A stretch of 29,064 bases of DNA from Bacillota bacterium (GCA_023439045.1 JAEXOY010000048.1:1-29064), one strand, 5' to 3'. Counted from the first letter of the stretch, positions 6,310 through 16,239 are shown. Notes: a model not told the origin generated them from the letters alone. Numbers and translations are program-made.

Positions 6310-7221
6310 CTAATTCATTTCAAGTTTTCCAATCACACTATATATATTATTATAATTATTTTGTTTCAGATACTCTACAATTCCGTTAATTATTTTTTCT
6401 GGGACTAAAGGATCGACAAAATTAGCAGTACCCACCATTATTGCAGAGGCTCCTGCAAGCAGAAATTCTATTGCATCCTCAGCAGTAGCTATTCCACCCA
6501 TCCCAATTACGGGAATCTTAACAGTGTTTGCTACTTCATAAACCATTCTCACTGCTACGGGCTTCACTGCCGGTCCCGACAACCCTCCAAAGTTATTCGC
6601 GAGAACTGGTTTCTTCTTATGAATATCTATAGCCATTCCTAGCAGGGTATTTATAAGTGAAACAGCATCCGCACCTTCGCCCTCCGCAGCCTTTGCAATG
6701 GACTTGATGTCAGCTACATTCGGAGTAAGCTTAACGATAAGGGGCTGCTTACAATACTTTTTCACTGACCTAGTTATTTCGGCTATACCTTGAGGTGTAG
6801 TTCCAAATGCAAGGCAGCCTGCCTTGACATTAGGGCAGGAAACATTCAGCTCTATAGCATCAACACCGCTATCACCTAGTATTTCTGCCATTTCACAGTA
6901 ATCCTCTATGGTGTTTCCGGCAATATTGGCAATAACCCTGGTATCATATCCTTTCAAAAAAGGCATATACTGCTGCTTAAATACCTGTACACCTGGATTC
7001 TGAAGTCCAACACTGTTCAGAATTCCGGATGGGGTTTCTGCAATTCTAGGAGGTGGGTTACCTTTTCTCTCTAGGAGAGTGAGCCCCTTCACAGATATTC
7101 CTCCAAGCTTGTTCAGGTCAATATACTCACCATATTCCTTACCAAAACCATAAGTACCTGAAGCCATTATAACAGGATTATTGAATTTAACTCCAGCTAT
7201 ATTTACACTCAAATCTATCAT
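6310..7221 (-). CDS. pyrD: dihydroorotate dehydrogenase B, catalytic subunit
   Basis: A 303-residue class 1B dihydroorotate dehydrogenase. This FMN-containing TIM barrel oxidises dihydroorotate to orotate and passes electrons to PyrK. It shows the N-terminal NPVIMASGTYGFG, the active-site Cys129 in NVSCPNVK (a Cys base marks class 1), the LIVKLTPN strand, and the C-terminal GMGGI and AGASAIMVGTA phosphate-binding loops for FMN. Length is normal for the family. GAGAGG lies eight bases before the ATG. It is separated from pyrK by an unusual 361-base repeat-filled spacer, although the two encode one enzyme. Confidence 0.97.
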   Translation of the reverse strand: MIDLSVNIAGVKFNNPVIMASGTYGFGKEYGEYIDLNKLGGISVKGLTLLERKGNPPPRIAETPSGILNSVGLQNPGVQVFKQQYMPFLKGYDTRVIANIAGNTIEDYCEMAEILGDSGVDAIELNVSCPNVKAGCLAFGTTPQGIAEITRSVKKYCKQPLIVKLTPNVADIKSIAKAAEGEGADAVSLINTLLGMAIDIHKKKPVLANNFGGLSGPAVKPVAVRMVYEVANTVKIPVIGMGGIATAEDAIEFLLAGASAIMVGTANFVDPLVPEKIINGIVEYLKQNNYNNIYSVIGKLEMN

Positions 7222-7582
7222 GTTTAATTCCTCTCAAGCCCCTCAACTAATTTTTATCTTAGCGGTGCAAAACATCACGCACCCAAATCAATCTACACGT
7301 TTTTACCCGTTGCACTCAGCCAGTTATTCGGCACCCAACCAGATTTCTGTACCCACACAGGTTTTTGCACCCAGCCAGTTATTCAGCACCAAGCCAGATT
7401 CCTGCACTCAGCCAAATTCTTACGCTCAGCCAAATTCTTATGCTCAGCCAAATTCTTATGCTCAGCCGAATTCTTGCACTGAGCAGTATCACCGCACCCG
7501 TTTTATGCACCGCACTGAGTCAGTATCACTCAATTAGTCTATACGTCCTTACCCGTTGCACTCACCCAGTTATTCTGCACCC
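7222..7582. repeat. 18-base minisatellite between pyrK and pyrD
   Basis: This 361-base gap has no gene. From about 7316 to 7530 it is built from 18-base units. The best copies, GCCAAATTCTTAYGCTCA, start at 7411, 7429 and 7447, with diverged copies at 7393 and 7465 and weaker ones on both sides. Because 18 is a multiple of three, a plus-strand frame encodes hexapeptide repeats (SYAQPN-like). That frame starts inside pyrD antisense and has no ribosome site. Confidence 0.8.
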
Positions 7583-8359
7583 CTACTCCCAGCACACATC
7601 TGTGCTCCAGAATACCGGGCCGTCCTTGCATACATGGCTGTACTCAAAGTCATCGCCCTTCTTGGTTTTGCAGGCACAAACCAGGCATGCTCCTATTCCG
7701 CAGCCCATTCTTTGCTCCATAGACACCTGACAAGGTATACCACTTGCTTCAGCGATTTTTGCTACCTTTTGCATCATAATACTTGGTCCGCAGGTATATA
7801 TTACGTCAGGTCTATCCTCTGAAATCGCCTTTTCCAGCAGTTCAGTAACAAATGCCTTTGTTCCGTTGGAACCGTCATCTGTAGCAATTCTCAATACCTC
7901 TGATGCTGCTGAGAATTCCTCCTCAAGTACAACAGCAGCCTTTGTTCTAAAGCCTAAAAGCGCTGTTCGCTTTGAGTGTGGCATACTTTTTAGCAGATAC
8001 AGCAGTGGAAAGGTTCCTATTCCGCCTCCCACAACACATACCTTCTTATAATTACTATCTATATGAAATGGCTTTCCAAGCGGTGCAAGAATATCAACCT
8101 TATCGCAAGCACCATGGCAAAGTAATTCCGTTCCCTTGCCTTTAACCTGTATGACCAATGTAAATGTACCTTGTTCTCTATCGACATCACAAATACTGAT
8201 TGGTCGCCTCAGGAATGCATCCATTCCACCGCATTTTATATTTACGAATTGTCCCGGTCTGGCAACTGAAGCAATTTCATCTGATTTAATAATCATTCTG
8301 AACACTCCGCTGCATAGCTCTTCAGTTTTTAAAACCCATTCACTAAAAACCTTAGACAT
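7583..8359 (-). CDS. pyrK: dihydroorotate dehydrogenase B, electron-transfer subunit
   Basis: A 258-residue FAD and [2Fe-2S] protein that moves electrons from PyrD to NAD+. The flavin-binding barrel shows ARPGQFVNI and LRRPISI (about 50), and the NAD-binding part has VVGGGIGTFPLL. The iron-sulfur ligands are C220, C225, C228 and C244 in the GCGIGACLVC ... HVCKDGPVF region. GGAGG lies four to five bases before the ATG. The last eight residues (WSTDVCWE) do not resemble other PyrK tails and border the minisatellite, so the C-terminus may have been remodelled by it. Confidence 0.96.
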   Translation of the reverse strand: MSKVFSEWVLKTEELCSGVFRMIIKSDEIASVARPGQFVNIKCGGMDAFLRRPISICDVDREQGTFTLVIQVKGKGTELLCHGACDKVDILAPLGKPFHIDSNYKKVCVVGGGIGTFPLLYLLKSMPHSKRTALLGFRTKAAVVLEEEFSAASEVLRIATDDGSNGTKAFVTELLEKAISEDRPDVIYTCGPSIMMQKVAKIAEASGIPCQVSMEQRMGCGIGACLVCACKTKKGDDFEYSHVCKDGPVFWSTDVCWE

Positions 8360-8417
8360 AATTCCTCCAAAACATTTAAAAATTTATCCCACCAGTGCTA
8401 GATTCCCTGCTCTACAC

Positions 8418-11400
8418 CTATTCCTCAAATATGCTCAAGTTAAGCACACTTAGCTGTCCCTCTGTCTTTCCAAGCTTCAAGCACTTCAGTACTGCTTCGG
8501 CAGTATCTAGCGAGGTCAGGCATGGAATGGACATTTCAACAGCCTTTCTTCTTATCTTGAAGCCATCTCTTTCGGGCTTTCTTCCCTTTGTAGCTGTATT
8601 GATAATCATGCCTATTTTGCCTGATTGTATCAAATCAAGAATGTTTGGTGAGCCATCATCTATCTTCTTTACTGCATTTGTAGCTATTCCAAAGCTATTG
8701 AGCATGTGCGCAGTCTTTCCCGTTGCGTACAGTGTAAAGCCCAACTTTTCAAATTCCTCCGCAAGGTAAACAAGCTCTGGCTTGTCAGTATCTCTGACAG
8801 TCATTAGAATGCCCTCTTCCACCTTTGGCAGCTTGAAGTTTGAAGCCACAATTGCCTTATATAATGCCTCTGGGAAGTTATCTGCTATACCTAGCACCTC
8901 ACCTGTTGACTTCATTTCAGGTCCAAGGCTGGTATCCACATCGTGCAGCTTCTCAAAGGAGAATACAGGAGCTTTTACCGATACATACTTTGGCTCTTTA
9001 TATAGGCCTGTACCATAAGGGAAATCTGTTAATTTCTTTCCAAACATAACCTTTGTTGCAAGATTTACCATTGGTATGCCAGTAACCTTACTGATATAAG
9101 GTACTGTACGGCTTGATCTTGGATTTACTTCTATTACATAGACATTATTGTTATACAAAACATACTGAATGTTTACCAAGCCCACTACATTGAGCGCTTT
9201 TGCCAACCTAATTGTATAGTCCACTATCACTTGTTTTACCTTGTTGCTGATGGTCTGCGTTGGATATACTGAAATGCTGTCACCCGAGTGTACTCCCGCT
9301 CTTTCCAAATGCTCCATAATTCCAGGTATCAGTATATTCTCACCGTCACATATTGCGTCAACCTCAATTTCCTTACCCATCATGTACTTATCAACCAGTA
9401 TTGGATGCTCCTGCACTGTTCTATTGATAATCTCCATGAATTCCTCTATATCCCTGTCGTTGTATGCTATTTCCATACCCTGCCCACCAAGTACGTATGA
9501 AGGTCTCACAAGCACTGGATATCCTAACTTGTTGGCAGCATCTAATGCTTCCTCAAGAGTATAGATTGTCTTTCCTGCCGGTCTAGGGATATTGCATTCT
9601 TCAAGTATTTGGTCAAACTTCTCTCTATCCTCAGCTGCGTCAATATCCTTTGGCTCTGTTCCAAATATTTTTACGCCCATATCATGCAGTGACTTAGTGA
9701 GCTTTATCGCTGTCTGACCACCAAACTGTACAATTGCTCCCACTGGGTTTTCAGTCTCAACGAGGTTTGCAACGTCCTCAGGAGTCAATGGTTCAAAATA
9801 CAGTCTGTCAGCTGTATCAAAGTCGGTGCTTACAGTCTCAGGGTTATTGTTTGCTATAATTGTCTCAAAGCCTAGCTCCTTTAATGCCCACACCGAGTGA
9901 ACAGAGCAGTAGTCAAATTCTATACCCTGACCTATTCTGATAGGCCCTGAACCAAGTACTAGCACCTTGTCCTTATCCGATTTCTTTACCTCAGAATACT
10001 TGTCATAGGTTGAATAGTAGTAAGGAGTTGCAGCTTCAAACTCAGCGGCGCAGGTATCAACCATTTTATATGCTGCCACTAGGCCCATATTCTTTCTCTT
10101 TTGTGTAACAGCCTTTGCATCACACCCTGAAAGCTTTGCAATTATTGCATCGGTAAAGCCCATCTTTTTAGCCTTTGTAAGCAACTCATCATTAAGCCCT
10201 TCAATACCTTTGACTGTCTTTAGCTTCTCTTCCATCAATACTAATTCTTTTATTTTGCATAGGAAGAAGTAATCTATCTTTGTTATTTCATATATTTCTT
10301 CAAGTGTTATTGAACGTCTGATTGCTTCTGCAATTACGAATATTCTTTCATCATTTATATCATGCAGCTTCTTGACAAGTACATTTCCGTCCAGCTTAGC
10401 ATAGATATCCTGACCCAAGGTGAAGATTCCCAGTTCAAGGGAGCGTATCGCTTTCATCAATGCCGCTTCAAATGAGCTGCTTATGGACATTACCTCTCCT
10501 GTTGCCTTCATCTGTGTTCCTAATGTTCTCTTGGCCTTAACAAATTTGTCAAATGGCCACTTCGGAATCTTTACAACCACATAGTCTAGCGTTGGCTCGA
10601 AGCATGCATAAGTCTTTCCGGTAACGGCATTTTGTATTTCGTCCAAACCATAGCCTATTGCTATCTTTGTAGCAACCTTAGCTATTGGATAGCCTGTAGC
10701 CTTTGAAGCAAGAGCTGATGAACGGCTAACTCTTGGGTTAACCTCGATTACCGCATATTCGAAGCTGGTTGGGTGCAGTGCATACTGAACATTACAGCCT
10801 CCTTGAATTCCCAGTGCAGATATGATCTTTAGAGCAGAAGTTCTGAGCATTTGATATTCCTTATCCGCAAGAGTCTGAGAAGGTGCTACAACTATACTAT
10901 CTCCTGTATGAACTCCAACAGGGTCGATATTTTCCATGTTACATACTGTGATAACATTTCCCTTGCTATCACGCATTACCTCATACTCAATTTCCTTCCA
11001 GCCTGAGATACATTTTTCTATAAGCACCTGATGAACACGGCTGAGTCTTAAGCCATGACCGCCCGTTTCCTTCAATTCTTCAACGTTGTTAACAATACCG
11101 CCGCCAGTACCACCTAGAGTGTATGCAGGTCTTACAATTACGGGATAACCTATTTCTTCTGCGAATGCTAGCGCATCCTCAATTGTATTTACAACCTTAC
11201 TTGCAATACAAGGCTCCCCAATTCTCTCCATCGTATCCTTAAAATCCTGTCTGTCCTCTGCCATCTTTATAGCTTCAGTTGCAGTACCCAGCAGCTTTAC
11301 ACCCTGATCTTCAAGGAAACCGTCCTCTGCAAGCTCCATTGCAAGGTTCAGACCTGTCTGTCCTCCCAAGGTTGGAAGTATACTATCTGGCTTTTCTTTT

Positions 11401-11636
11401 CTAATAATATTCTTTACAACCTCAGCCTTCAAAGGTTCAATGTAAACCTTGTCGGCGATGTTTGTATCTGTCATTATTGTTGCAGGATTGCTGTTTACCA
11501 GTACAACCTCTATTCCTTCTTCTCTTAAAGCACGGCACGCCTGAGTTCCTGCATAGTCGAACTCTGCAGCCTGACCTATTATAATTGGACCCGAACCGAT
11601 AACCAGTACCTTGTGTATATCATTACGTCTTGGCAT
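8418..11636 (-). CDS. carB: carbamoyl-phosphate synthase large subunit
   Basis: A 1072-residue synthetase (family length 1060-1075) that uses ammonia from CarA, bicarbonate and two ATP to make carbamoyl phosphate. It has two homologous halves, each starting with a GSGPI(I/R)IGQ loop (KVLVIGSGPIIIGQAAEFDY near residue 10 and VLVLGSGPIRIGQGIEFDY near 555). Each half has an ATP-grasp domain with ARGININE-type EVNPR(V/S)SRS motifs. The C-terminal MGS-like allosteric domain ends near KGRKPERDGFKIRRKAVE. I choose the ATG at 11634-11636 (MPRRNDIHKVL), preceded by AAAGGAAG. The longer frame adds 18 non-family residues. Confidence 0.97.
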   Translation of the reverse strand: MPRRNDIHKVLVIGSGPIIIGQAAEFDYAGTQACRALREEGIEVVLVNSNPATIMTDTNIADKVYIEPLKAEVVKNIIRKEKPDSILPTLGGQTGLNLAMELAEDGFLEDQGVKLLGTATEAIKMAEDRQDFKDTMERIGEPCIASKVVNTIEDALAFAEEIGYPVIVRPAYTLGGTGGGIVNNVEELKETGGHGLRLSRVHQVLIEKCISGWKEIEYEVMRDSKGNVITVCNMENIDPVGVHTGDSIVVAPSQTLADKEYQMLRTSALKIISALGIQGGCNVQYALHPTSFEYAVIEVNPRVSRSSALASKATGYPIAKVATKIAIGYGLDEIQNAVTGKTYACFEPTLDYVVVKIPKWPFDKFVKAKRTLGTQMKATGEVMSISSSFEAALMKAIRSLELGIFTLGQDIYAKLDGNVLVKKLHDINDERIFVIAEAIRRSITLEEIYEITKIDYFFLCKIKELVLMEEKLKTVKGIEGLNDELLTKAKKMGFTDAIIAKLSGCDAKAVTQKRKNMGLVAAYKMVDTCAAEFEAATPYYYSTYDKYSEVKKSDKDKVLVLGSGPIRIGQGIEFDYCSVHSVWALKELGFETIIANNNPETVSTDFDTADRLYFEPLTPEDVANLVETENPVGAIVQFGGQTAIKLTKSLHDMGVKIFGTEPKDIDAAEDREKFDQILEECNIPRPAGKTIYTLEEALDAANKLGYPVLVRPSYVLGGQGMEIAYNDRDIEEFMEIINRTVQEHPILVDKYMMGKEIEVDAICDGENILIPGIMEHLERAGVHSGDSISVYPTQTISNKVKQVIVDYTIRLAKALNVVGLVNIQYVLYNNNVYVIEVNPRSSRTVPYISKVTGIPMVNLATKVMFGKKLTDFPYGTGLYKEPKYVSVKAPVFSFEKLHDVDTSLGPEMKSTGEVLGIADNFPEALYKAIVASNFKLPKVEEGILMTVRDTDKPELVYLAEEFEKLGFTLYATGKTAHMLNSFGIATNAVKKIDDGSPNILDLIQSGKIGMIINTATKGRKPERDGFKIRRKAVEMSIPCLTSLDTAEAVLKCLKLGKTEGQLSVLNLSIFEE

Positions 11637-11698
11637 ACTATTATTCTTCCTTTCATTAATGTGGCCACTGCACTTTTGCAGGGCATGCATAATTAACC

Positions 11699-11763
11699 CT
11701 GCTTTGAAGCCTTCTACCGCTTCGAAGCATCATCATCTATTATGAGAATCACTGCTTTGAAGC
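11699..11763. repeat. GCTTYGAAGC repeats at the carA-carB junction
   Basis: Three near-identical 10-base words lie at 11701-11710, 11719-11728 and 11754-11763. The middle one (GCTTCGAAGC) is itself a palindrome, and the last lies in the final codons of carA. The first two can form a hairpin with an eight-base loop. There is no T-run, so it is not a terminator; it may be an RNA-processing or stability element. Confidence 0.5.
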
Positions 11764-12822
11764 CGCAATCATCTGAATGAATTCATCAAACAGATATGCA
11801 GTATCGCCAGGCCCTGGTGAAGCCTCGGGGTGGAACTGTACTGTAAACAGTGGTGCATTCTTGTATCGAATTCCCTCTATTGTACCGTCATTCATATTTC
11901 TGTGGCTTACTACCATGGTTTCTCTGTCCAATGTTTCTTCAATTATTGTGTATCCATGATTTTGTGATGTAATATATGTTTTGTCCTTTTCAATATCCTT
12001 TACTGGGTGGTTACAGCCTCTGTGCCCATATTTAAGCTTTTCTGTATTAGCATTATGAGCCAGTGCAGTAAGCTGATGACCGAGGCAAATCCCAAACATT
12101 GGTTTTTTGCCAACCAACTGCCTTATTGTATCAATCTGATGCTGACAGTCTTTAGGATCACCCGGTCCATTTGATAGCATTATTCCATCCGGATTAATTG
12201 AAAGGATCTCTTGTGCTGTAGCAGTTGCAGGGTAGACATGTACCTCGCAGCCACGCTTTGTAAGAGAGCGAACAATATTTTGCTTCAATCCATAGTCAAG
12301 CAATGCGATTTTATATCCATTTCCCTTAAAGTGCTTTATTTCTTTAGTTGTTACCTGAAGCACAGGATTCTTTATTACGTAGTCGGACAGCTTTGCTTTT
12401 TGAGTTTCAACATCTCCCAATTCACCAGTTATTATAGTACCTCTCATTGTACCATTATCTCTTAATATCCTTGTGAGAGCCCTTGTATCAATACCCTCTA
12501 AACCAATGATGTTATTTCTCTTTAGGTAGTCATTCAAGTCTTCTATGGATCTCCAATTGCTTGGGGTCTTGCAAACCTCTCTTACAATAAAGCCTTTCAC
12601 CTGAGGTTTTGATGATTCTATATCATCGATGTTTACGCCATAATTCCCTATCAGCGGGTAGGTCATGCATACAATCTGTCCGCAATAGGAAGGGTCTGTC
12701 AATACTTCTTGATATCCTGTCATACCAGTATTGAAAACAACCTCTCCAATAACCTTACCTTCCATTCCGAAGCTGTTCCCCTCAAATACTGTACCATCTT
12801 CAAGTAACAAAAATGCCTTCAT
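11749..12822 (-). CDS. carA: carbamoyl-phosphate synthase small subunit
   Basis: A 357-residue glutamine amidotransferase subunit that hydrolyses glutamine and channels ammonia to CarB. The N-terminal CarA domain has FNTGMTGYQEVLTDPSYCGQ at about 30-48. The class I amidotransferase domain carries the nucleophile C246 in FGICLGHQ and the His331/Glu333 pair in FHPEASPGP. Length is normal. A GAGGTGA ribosome site lies a few bases before the ATG. A 112-base spacer with a small repeat separates it from carB, although the two products form one enzyme. Confidence 0.97.
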   Translation of the reverse strand: MKAFLLLEDGTVFEGNSFGMEGKVIGEVVFNTGMTGYQEVLTDPSYCGQIVCMTYPLIGNYGVNIDDIESSKPQVKGFIVREVCKTPSNWRSIEDLNDYLKRNNIIGLEGIDTRALTRILRDNGTMRGTIITGELGDVETQKAKLSDYVIKNPVLQVTTKEIKHFKGNGYKIALLDYGLKQNIVRSLTKRGCEVHVYPATATAQEILSINPDGIMLSNGPGDPKDCQHQIDTIRQLVGKKPMFGICLGHQLTALAHNANTEKLKYGHRGCNHPVKDIEKDKTYITSQNHGYTIIEETLDRETMVVSHRNMNDGTIEGIRYKNAPLFTVQFHPEASPGPGDTAYLFDEFIQMIAASKQ

Positions 12823-13036
12823 GCTTTCACCTCATTAATCTCTTGTCCCGTTATTCTGCTTTTTTGATCTTTATTTTGCTTTTTGCTCTTTATTCTGCTT
12901 TTTTGCTCTACGCTCTTTTTTCTGCTTATTTGCTCTACGCTCTTTTTTCTGCTTTTTATTCTTTAACTCTTTATTCTGTATGTGTATTTAACAGTTAGCT
13001 CCTGTCCAATTACTGATTTATTTGGGAACTAGCATT
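12823..13036. repeat. 27-base tandem repeat between pyrF and carA
   Basis: Pyrimidine-rich units of the form TTCTGCTTWTTTGCTCTACG plus CTCTTTT start at 12893, 12920 and 12947, exactly 27 bases apart. The third is diverged, and shorter related units lie upstream from about 12854. No gene is present. Confidence 0.75.
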
Positions 13037-13993
13037 CTACTTTGCGCTTATCTCTTTGTTCAGATCGTCCCTCATTCTGATAACCTCAGCTCTTGCAGCC
13101 TCTGCAAACTGTTTCTCGCTGAAATCATTCTTCCATCGGTCAGATTTATATGCGCACATTACACTCCTTGAAGCGTTTACTATTGCACCTAGTCCGTCCT
13201 CGTTAAAGGAATTCGCACAATCCTTGGCAGTTCCGCCCTGGGCACCATAACCTGGAACAAGGATATATGATTTCTTCATTATCTGGCGTAGCTTCTTGGC
13301 TTGCTCCGGATAGGTAGCGCCAACTACTGCACCAACACTACTGTAGCCGTATTCTCCTACTACTTCACTGCCCCATTCGTCAACATAGGAGGCCATTATT
13401 TCATATATTGTTCTTCCATCTTGAGTGACCAAGTCCTGCAATTGTCCAGAGGACTTGTTTGAGGTCTTTACAAGTACAAATATTCCTTTGTTGTACTGCT
13501 TACAATCGTCCACAAACGGCTTTATACCGTCTATTCCAAGGTACGGACTCACTGTAAGTGCGTCCTCATCAAATGCTGCTTGCTGTTGCTTTTGACCATC
13601 AGTACCCATTGCTAAATCTGTCTTTCCGAGGAATGCCTTTGAATATGCCTCTGCTGTGGTACCTATATCATTTCTCTTTCCATCTGCTATTACCAATAGA
13701 CCCTTACTTTTTGCATATTTGCAGGTCTCGTCAAAAGCCTTTATACCCTCTACCCCATACATCTCGTAATATGCGAGCTGAGGCTTTACAGCAGGTACTA
13801 AGTCATATACTGCATCAATTAGCTTTTTATTCATTTCGAGAATAGCCTCAGCTGCACCCTTTAGTGTATTTCCGTATTGATTTACAGCGTTTTCAATGAT
13901 ATAGCTTGGAACGTACTCAAGCTTTGGATCAAGTCCCACTACTGTGGGGTTATTTTTGTTTTTTATCTCAGTTATAAGCCTGTCAATAAACAT
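13037..13993 (-). CDS. pyrF: orotidine 5'-phosphate decarboxylase
   Basis: A 318-residue OMP decarboxylase of the long (type 2) subfamily, unlike the short Bacillus type of about 240 residues. The catalytic DxKxxD array is ADGKRNDIGTTA, with D104, K106 and D109. The phosphate-binding C-terminal part includes ILVPGYGAQGG and NASRSVMCAY. It converts OMP to UMP, the last pathway step. GGAAGGAG precedes the ATG by about eight bases. It lies between pyrC and carA; in Bacillus pyrF is near the operon end, next to pyrE. Confidence 0.96.
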   Translation of the reverse strand: MFIDRLITEIKNKNNPTVVGLDPKLEYVPSYIIENAVNQYGNTLKGAAEAILEMNKKLIDAVYDLVPAVKPQLAYYEMYGVEGIKAFDETCKYAKSKGLLVIADGKRNDIGTTAEAYSKAFLGKTDLAMGTDGQKQQQAAFDEDALTVSPYLGIDGIKPFVDDCKQYNKGIFVLVKTSNKSSGQLQDLVTQDGRTIYEIMASYVDEWGSEVVGEYGYSSVGAVVGATYPEQAKKLRQIMKKSYILVPGYGAQGGTAKDCANSFNEDGLGAIVNASRSVMCAYKSDRWKNDFSEKQFAEAARAEVIRMRDDLNKEISAK

Positions 13994-14027
13994 TGTTAAG
14001 CTCCTTCCTTGTTGATAGCAGCGCTTT

Positions 14028-15314
14028 TTATAGTACTACTTTTTCCCTCATCACCGTTGCTCCGCCAACTATTGTATAGCTTGGCTGCCCATAAAGAGTA
14101 AATCCGTCAAATGGTGAGTTCTTGCTTTTTGAATAAAATTTTGATACATCTACAGTAAATTGCTCGTCAGTGTCAAATATTACTATATCAGCAGCTGCCC
14201 CCACTTCAATGCTGCCTTTGCTCAAACCTAACATTTTTGCAGGATTTAGGCACATCTTTTTGCAGATATCCTCTATGGTAAGGTGTCCTGGCTTGACTAG
14301 GTTGGTTATTGCAAGAGCAAGAGCAGTCTCAAAACCCACTAGGCCATTTGCAGCCTGCATAAACTCAACATTTTTTTCATCAATATGGTGAGGTGCATGG
14401 TCTGTTGCAATAATATCTATCGTTCCATCCTTAAGCCCCTCAATTATTGCGTCTACATCCTTTTGTGTACGTAGTGGAGGATTTACCTTTGCGTTTGTAT
14501 TGAAGCCCTCGCACGCCTCATCTGTAAGTGAGAAGTAGTGTGGGCACGTTTCTGCTGTAACCTTTACCCCTCTTCTTTTTGCATTTCTTATCAAGTCTAC
14601 CCCTAGCTCTGTGCTAACGTGAGCTATATGAACAGTAGCCTGTGTATATTCAGCAAGAATCAAATCCCTTGCAATCATTACCTCTTCAGCTGGTGCAGGA
14701 TTTCCCTTTAAACCCATTACAGAGGACTGATAGCCTTCGTTCATAAGTCCACCATCAACAAGGTCTAAATCTTCACAGTGGGAGATTATTGTAATGTCAA
14801 ACATTGAAGCATACTGCATCGCCTTCTTCATCAAGGACGAATTAGCTACTGGTCTTCCATCATCTGAAATGGCAACTGCTCCAGAGAATTTGAGTTCTCC
14901 AATCTCACTCAATTCTTCTCCCTTAAGTCCTTTGGAAATTGTACCTATAGGATAAACATTTACTACTCCGTCCGACTTAGCCTTATTTATTACATATTTA
15001 ATCATTGCTTCATTATCAAGTACAGGCTTGGTATTTGGCATGCATGCTATAGAAGTAAATCCTCCCGCTGCTGCACTTCTCGTACCTGTTTCAATATCTT
15101 CCTTGTACTCAAGTCCAGGATCTCTCAAATGGCAGTGAGCGTCCACCAAGCCAGGCAAAACGTACATTCCCTTTGCATCAATTATTTCGCAGCCTGTGCT
15201 CTCAAGCTGTTCTCCTATTTGCGCAATTACTCCGCCCGAAATAAGTATATCTGAGATTTGATTGAGTCCTGTCTTTGCATCTACTATATGTCCGTTCTTA
15301 ATCAATAATTTCAC
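14028..15314 (-). CDS. pyrC: dihydroorotase
   Basis: A 428-residue class I dihydroorotase that closes carbamoyl aspartate to dihydroorotate. Metal ligands are visible: H60 and H62 in DAHCHLRDPG, D151/D152 in the AISDDGRP loop (which replaces the carboxylated lysine in this class), H179 in SHCED, H232 in IAHVST and the catalytic D305 in IIATDHAPH. The start is GTG at 15312-15314, placed after a perfect AGGAGGGG site. It overlaps the end of pyrB by 17 bases, so the two are translationally coupled. Confidence 0.97.
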   Translation of the reverse strand: MKLLIKNGHIVDAKTGLNQISDILISGGVIAQIGEQLESTGCEIIDAKGMYVLPGLVDAHCHLRDPGLEYKEDIETGTRSAAAGGFTSIACMPNTKPVLDNEAMIKYVINKAKSDGVVNVYPIGTISKGLKGEELSEIGELKFSGAVAISDDGRPVANSSLMKKAMQYASMFDITIISHCEDLDLVDGGLMNEGYQSSVMGLKGNPAPAEEVMIARDLILAEYTQATVHIAHVSTELGVDLIRNAKRRGVKVTAETCPHYFSLTDEACEGFNTNAKVNPPLRTQKDVDAIIEGLKDGTIDIIATDHAPHHIDEKNVEFMQAANGLVGFETALALAITNLVKPGHLTIEDICKKMCLNPAKMLGLSKGSIEVGAAADIVIFDTDEQFTVDVSKFYSKSKNSPFDGFTLYGQPSYTIVGGATVMREKVVL

Positions 15315-16239
15315 TGTTTGATCCCCTCCTAGTCAAAAGATACAATAGCGCCATTCTTATCGCTACACCGTTAGTAACCTGTTCATTTATTACCGACTGG
15401 TCTCCGTCCATGACAGCGGAGCTTAATTCTACTCCTCTGTTTACTGGCCCGGGGTGCATAACAAGAGCATCTTCCTTAGCAAGCTTCAATCGCTTATCAT
15501 CTATACCAAAGAATCTTGAATACTCTCTTATAGAAGGGAATAACCCCTTTTTCTGTCTCTCAAGCTGAATTCTAAGACCCATAACAATATCAGCATCTAT
15601 CATTGCTTCTTGTACTGTGGTGTAAACCTTTACTCCCAACTGCTCAAGTCCAGGCGGTATAAGTGTGGCCGGGCCTGCTACGCAAACCTCTGCTCCCATC
15701 TTTGTGAGCCCCCAAATATTGCTTCTTGCTACTCTGCTGTGCAAAATGTCACCGATTATTGCAACCCTCTTGCCTTCAAGTGAGCCTTTTTTTTCAGTCA
15801 TTGTAAACATATCCAGAAGTGCCTGTGTTGGATGCTCATTTGTTCCGTCACCGGCATTTATTACAGATGCCTTTACATTCTTAGCAAGCAGGTGAGGCGC
15901 TCCTGACATTGGGTGTCTGATAATTATTATGTCAGATCCCATTGCATCAATAGTCTTACCTGTATCTATTAAGGTTTCGCCCTTTGAAACACTGCTGCTA
16001 GAAGCGGAGATATTTGCGGCACTTGCACCCATGTATTTTGATGCAAGTTCAAAGGATAGTCTTGTTCTTGTTGAATTTTCATAAAAAAGAGTAATTACTG
16101 ATTTCCCCTGTAGATGGGGAGTCTTTTTGTTATTTGAAGTGATAATGTATTTCATGGTTTTGGCTGTTGCGAGAATGTATTCAATTTCTTCCTTAGAAAT
16201 ATCTTTTAACCCCAGCAAATCTTTTGACTTAAGATTCAT
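15298..16239 (-). CDS. pyrB: aspartate carbamoyltransferase catalytic subunit
   Basis: A 313-residue enzyme that joins carbamoyl phosphate and aspartate. The carbamoyl-phosphate site is STRTR (56-60) in FYENSTRTRLSFE, with HPTQALLD at 136-143 and the aspartate-domain MHPGPVNRGVE at about 261-271. No pyrI regulatory gene is nearby, as usual for Firmicutes. AAAGGAGA precedes the ATG by seven bases. It follows pyrR after about 90 bases. Confidence 0.97.
   Translation of the reverse strand: MNLKSKDLLGLKDISKEEIEYILATAKTMKYIITSNNKKTPHLQGKSVITLFYENSTRTRLSFELASKYMGASAANISASSSSVSKGETLIDTGKTIDAMGSDIIIIRHPMSGAPHLLAKNVKASVINAGDGTNEHPTQALLDMFTMTEKKGSLEGKRVAIIGDILHSRVARSNIWGLTKMGAEVCVAGPATLIPPGLEQLGVKVYTTVQEAMIDADIVMGLRIQLERQKKGLFPSIREYSRFFGIDDKRLKLAKEDALVMHPGPVNRGVELSSAVMDGDQSVINEQVTNGVAIRMALLYLLTRRGSNSEIID

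Noticed and set aside
7181..7537. Plus-strand ORF with SYAQPN hexapeptide repeats
   Set aside because: It begins antisense within pyrD, lacks a ribosome site, and its open frame is explained by the 18-base repeat.
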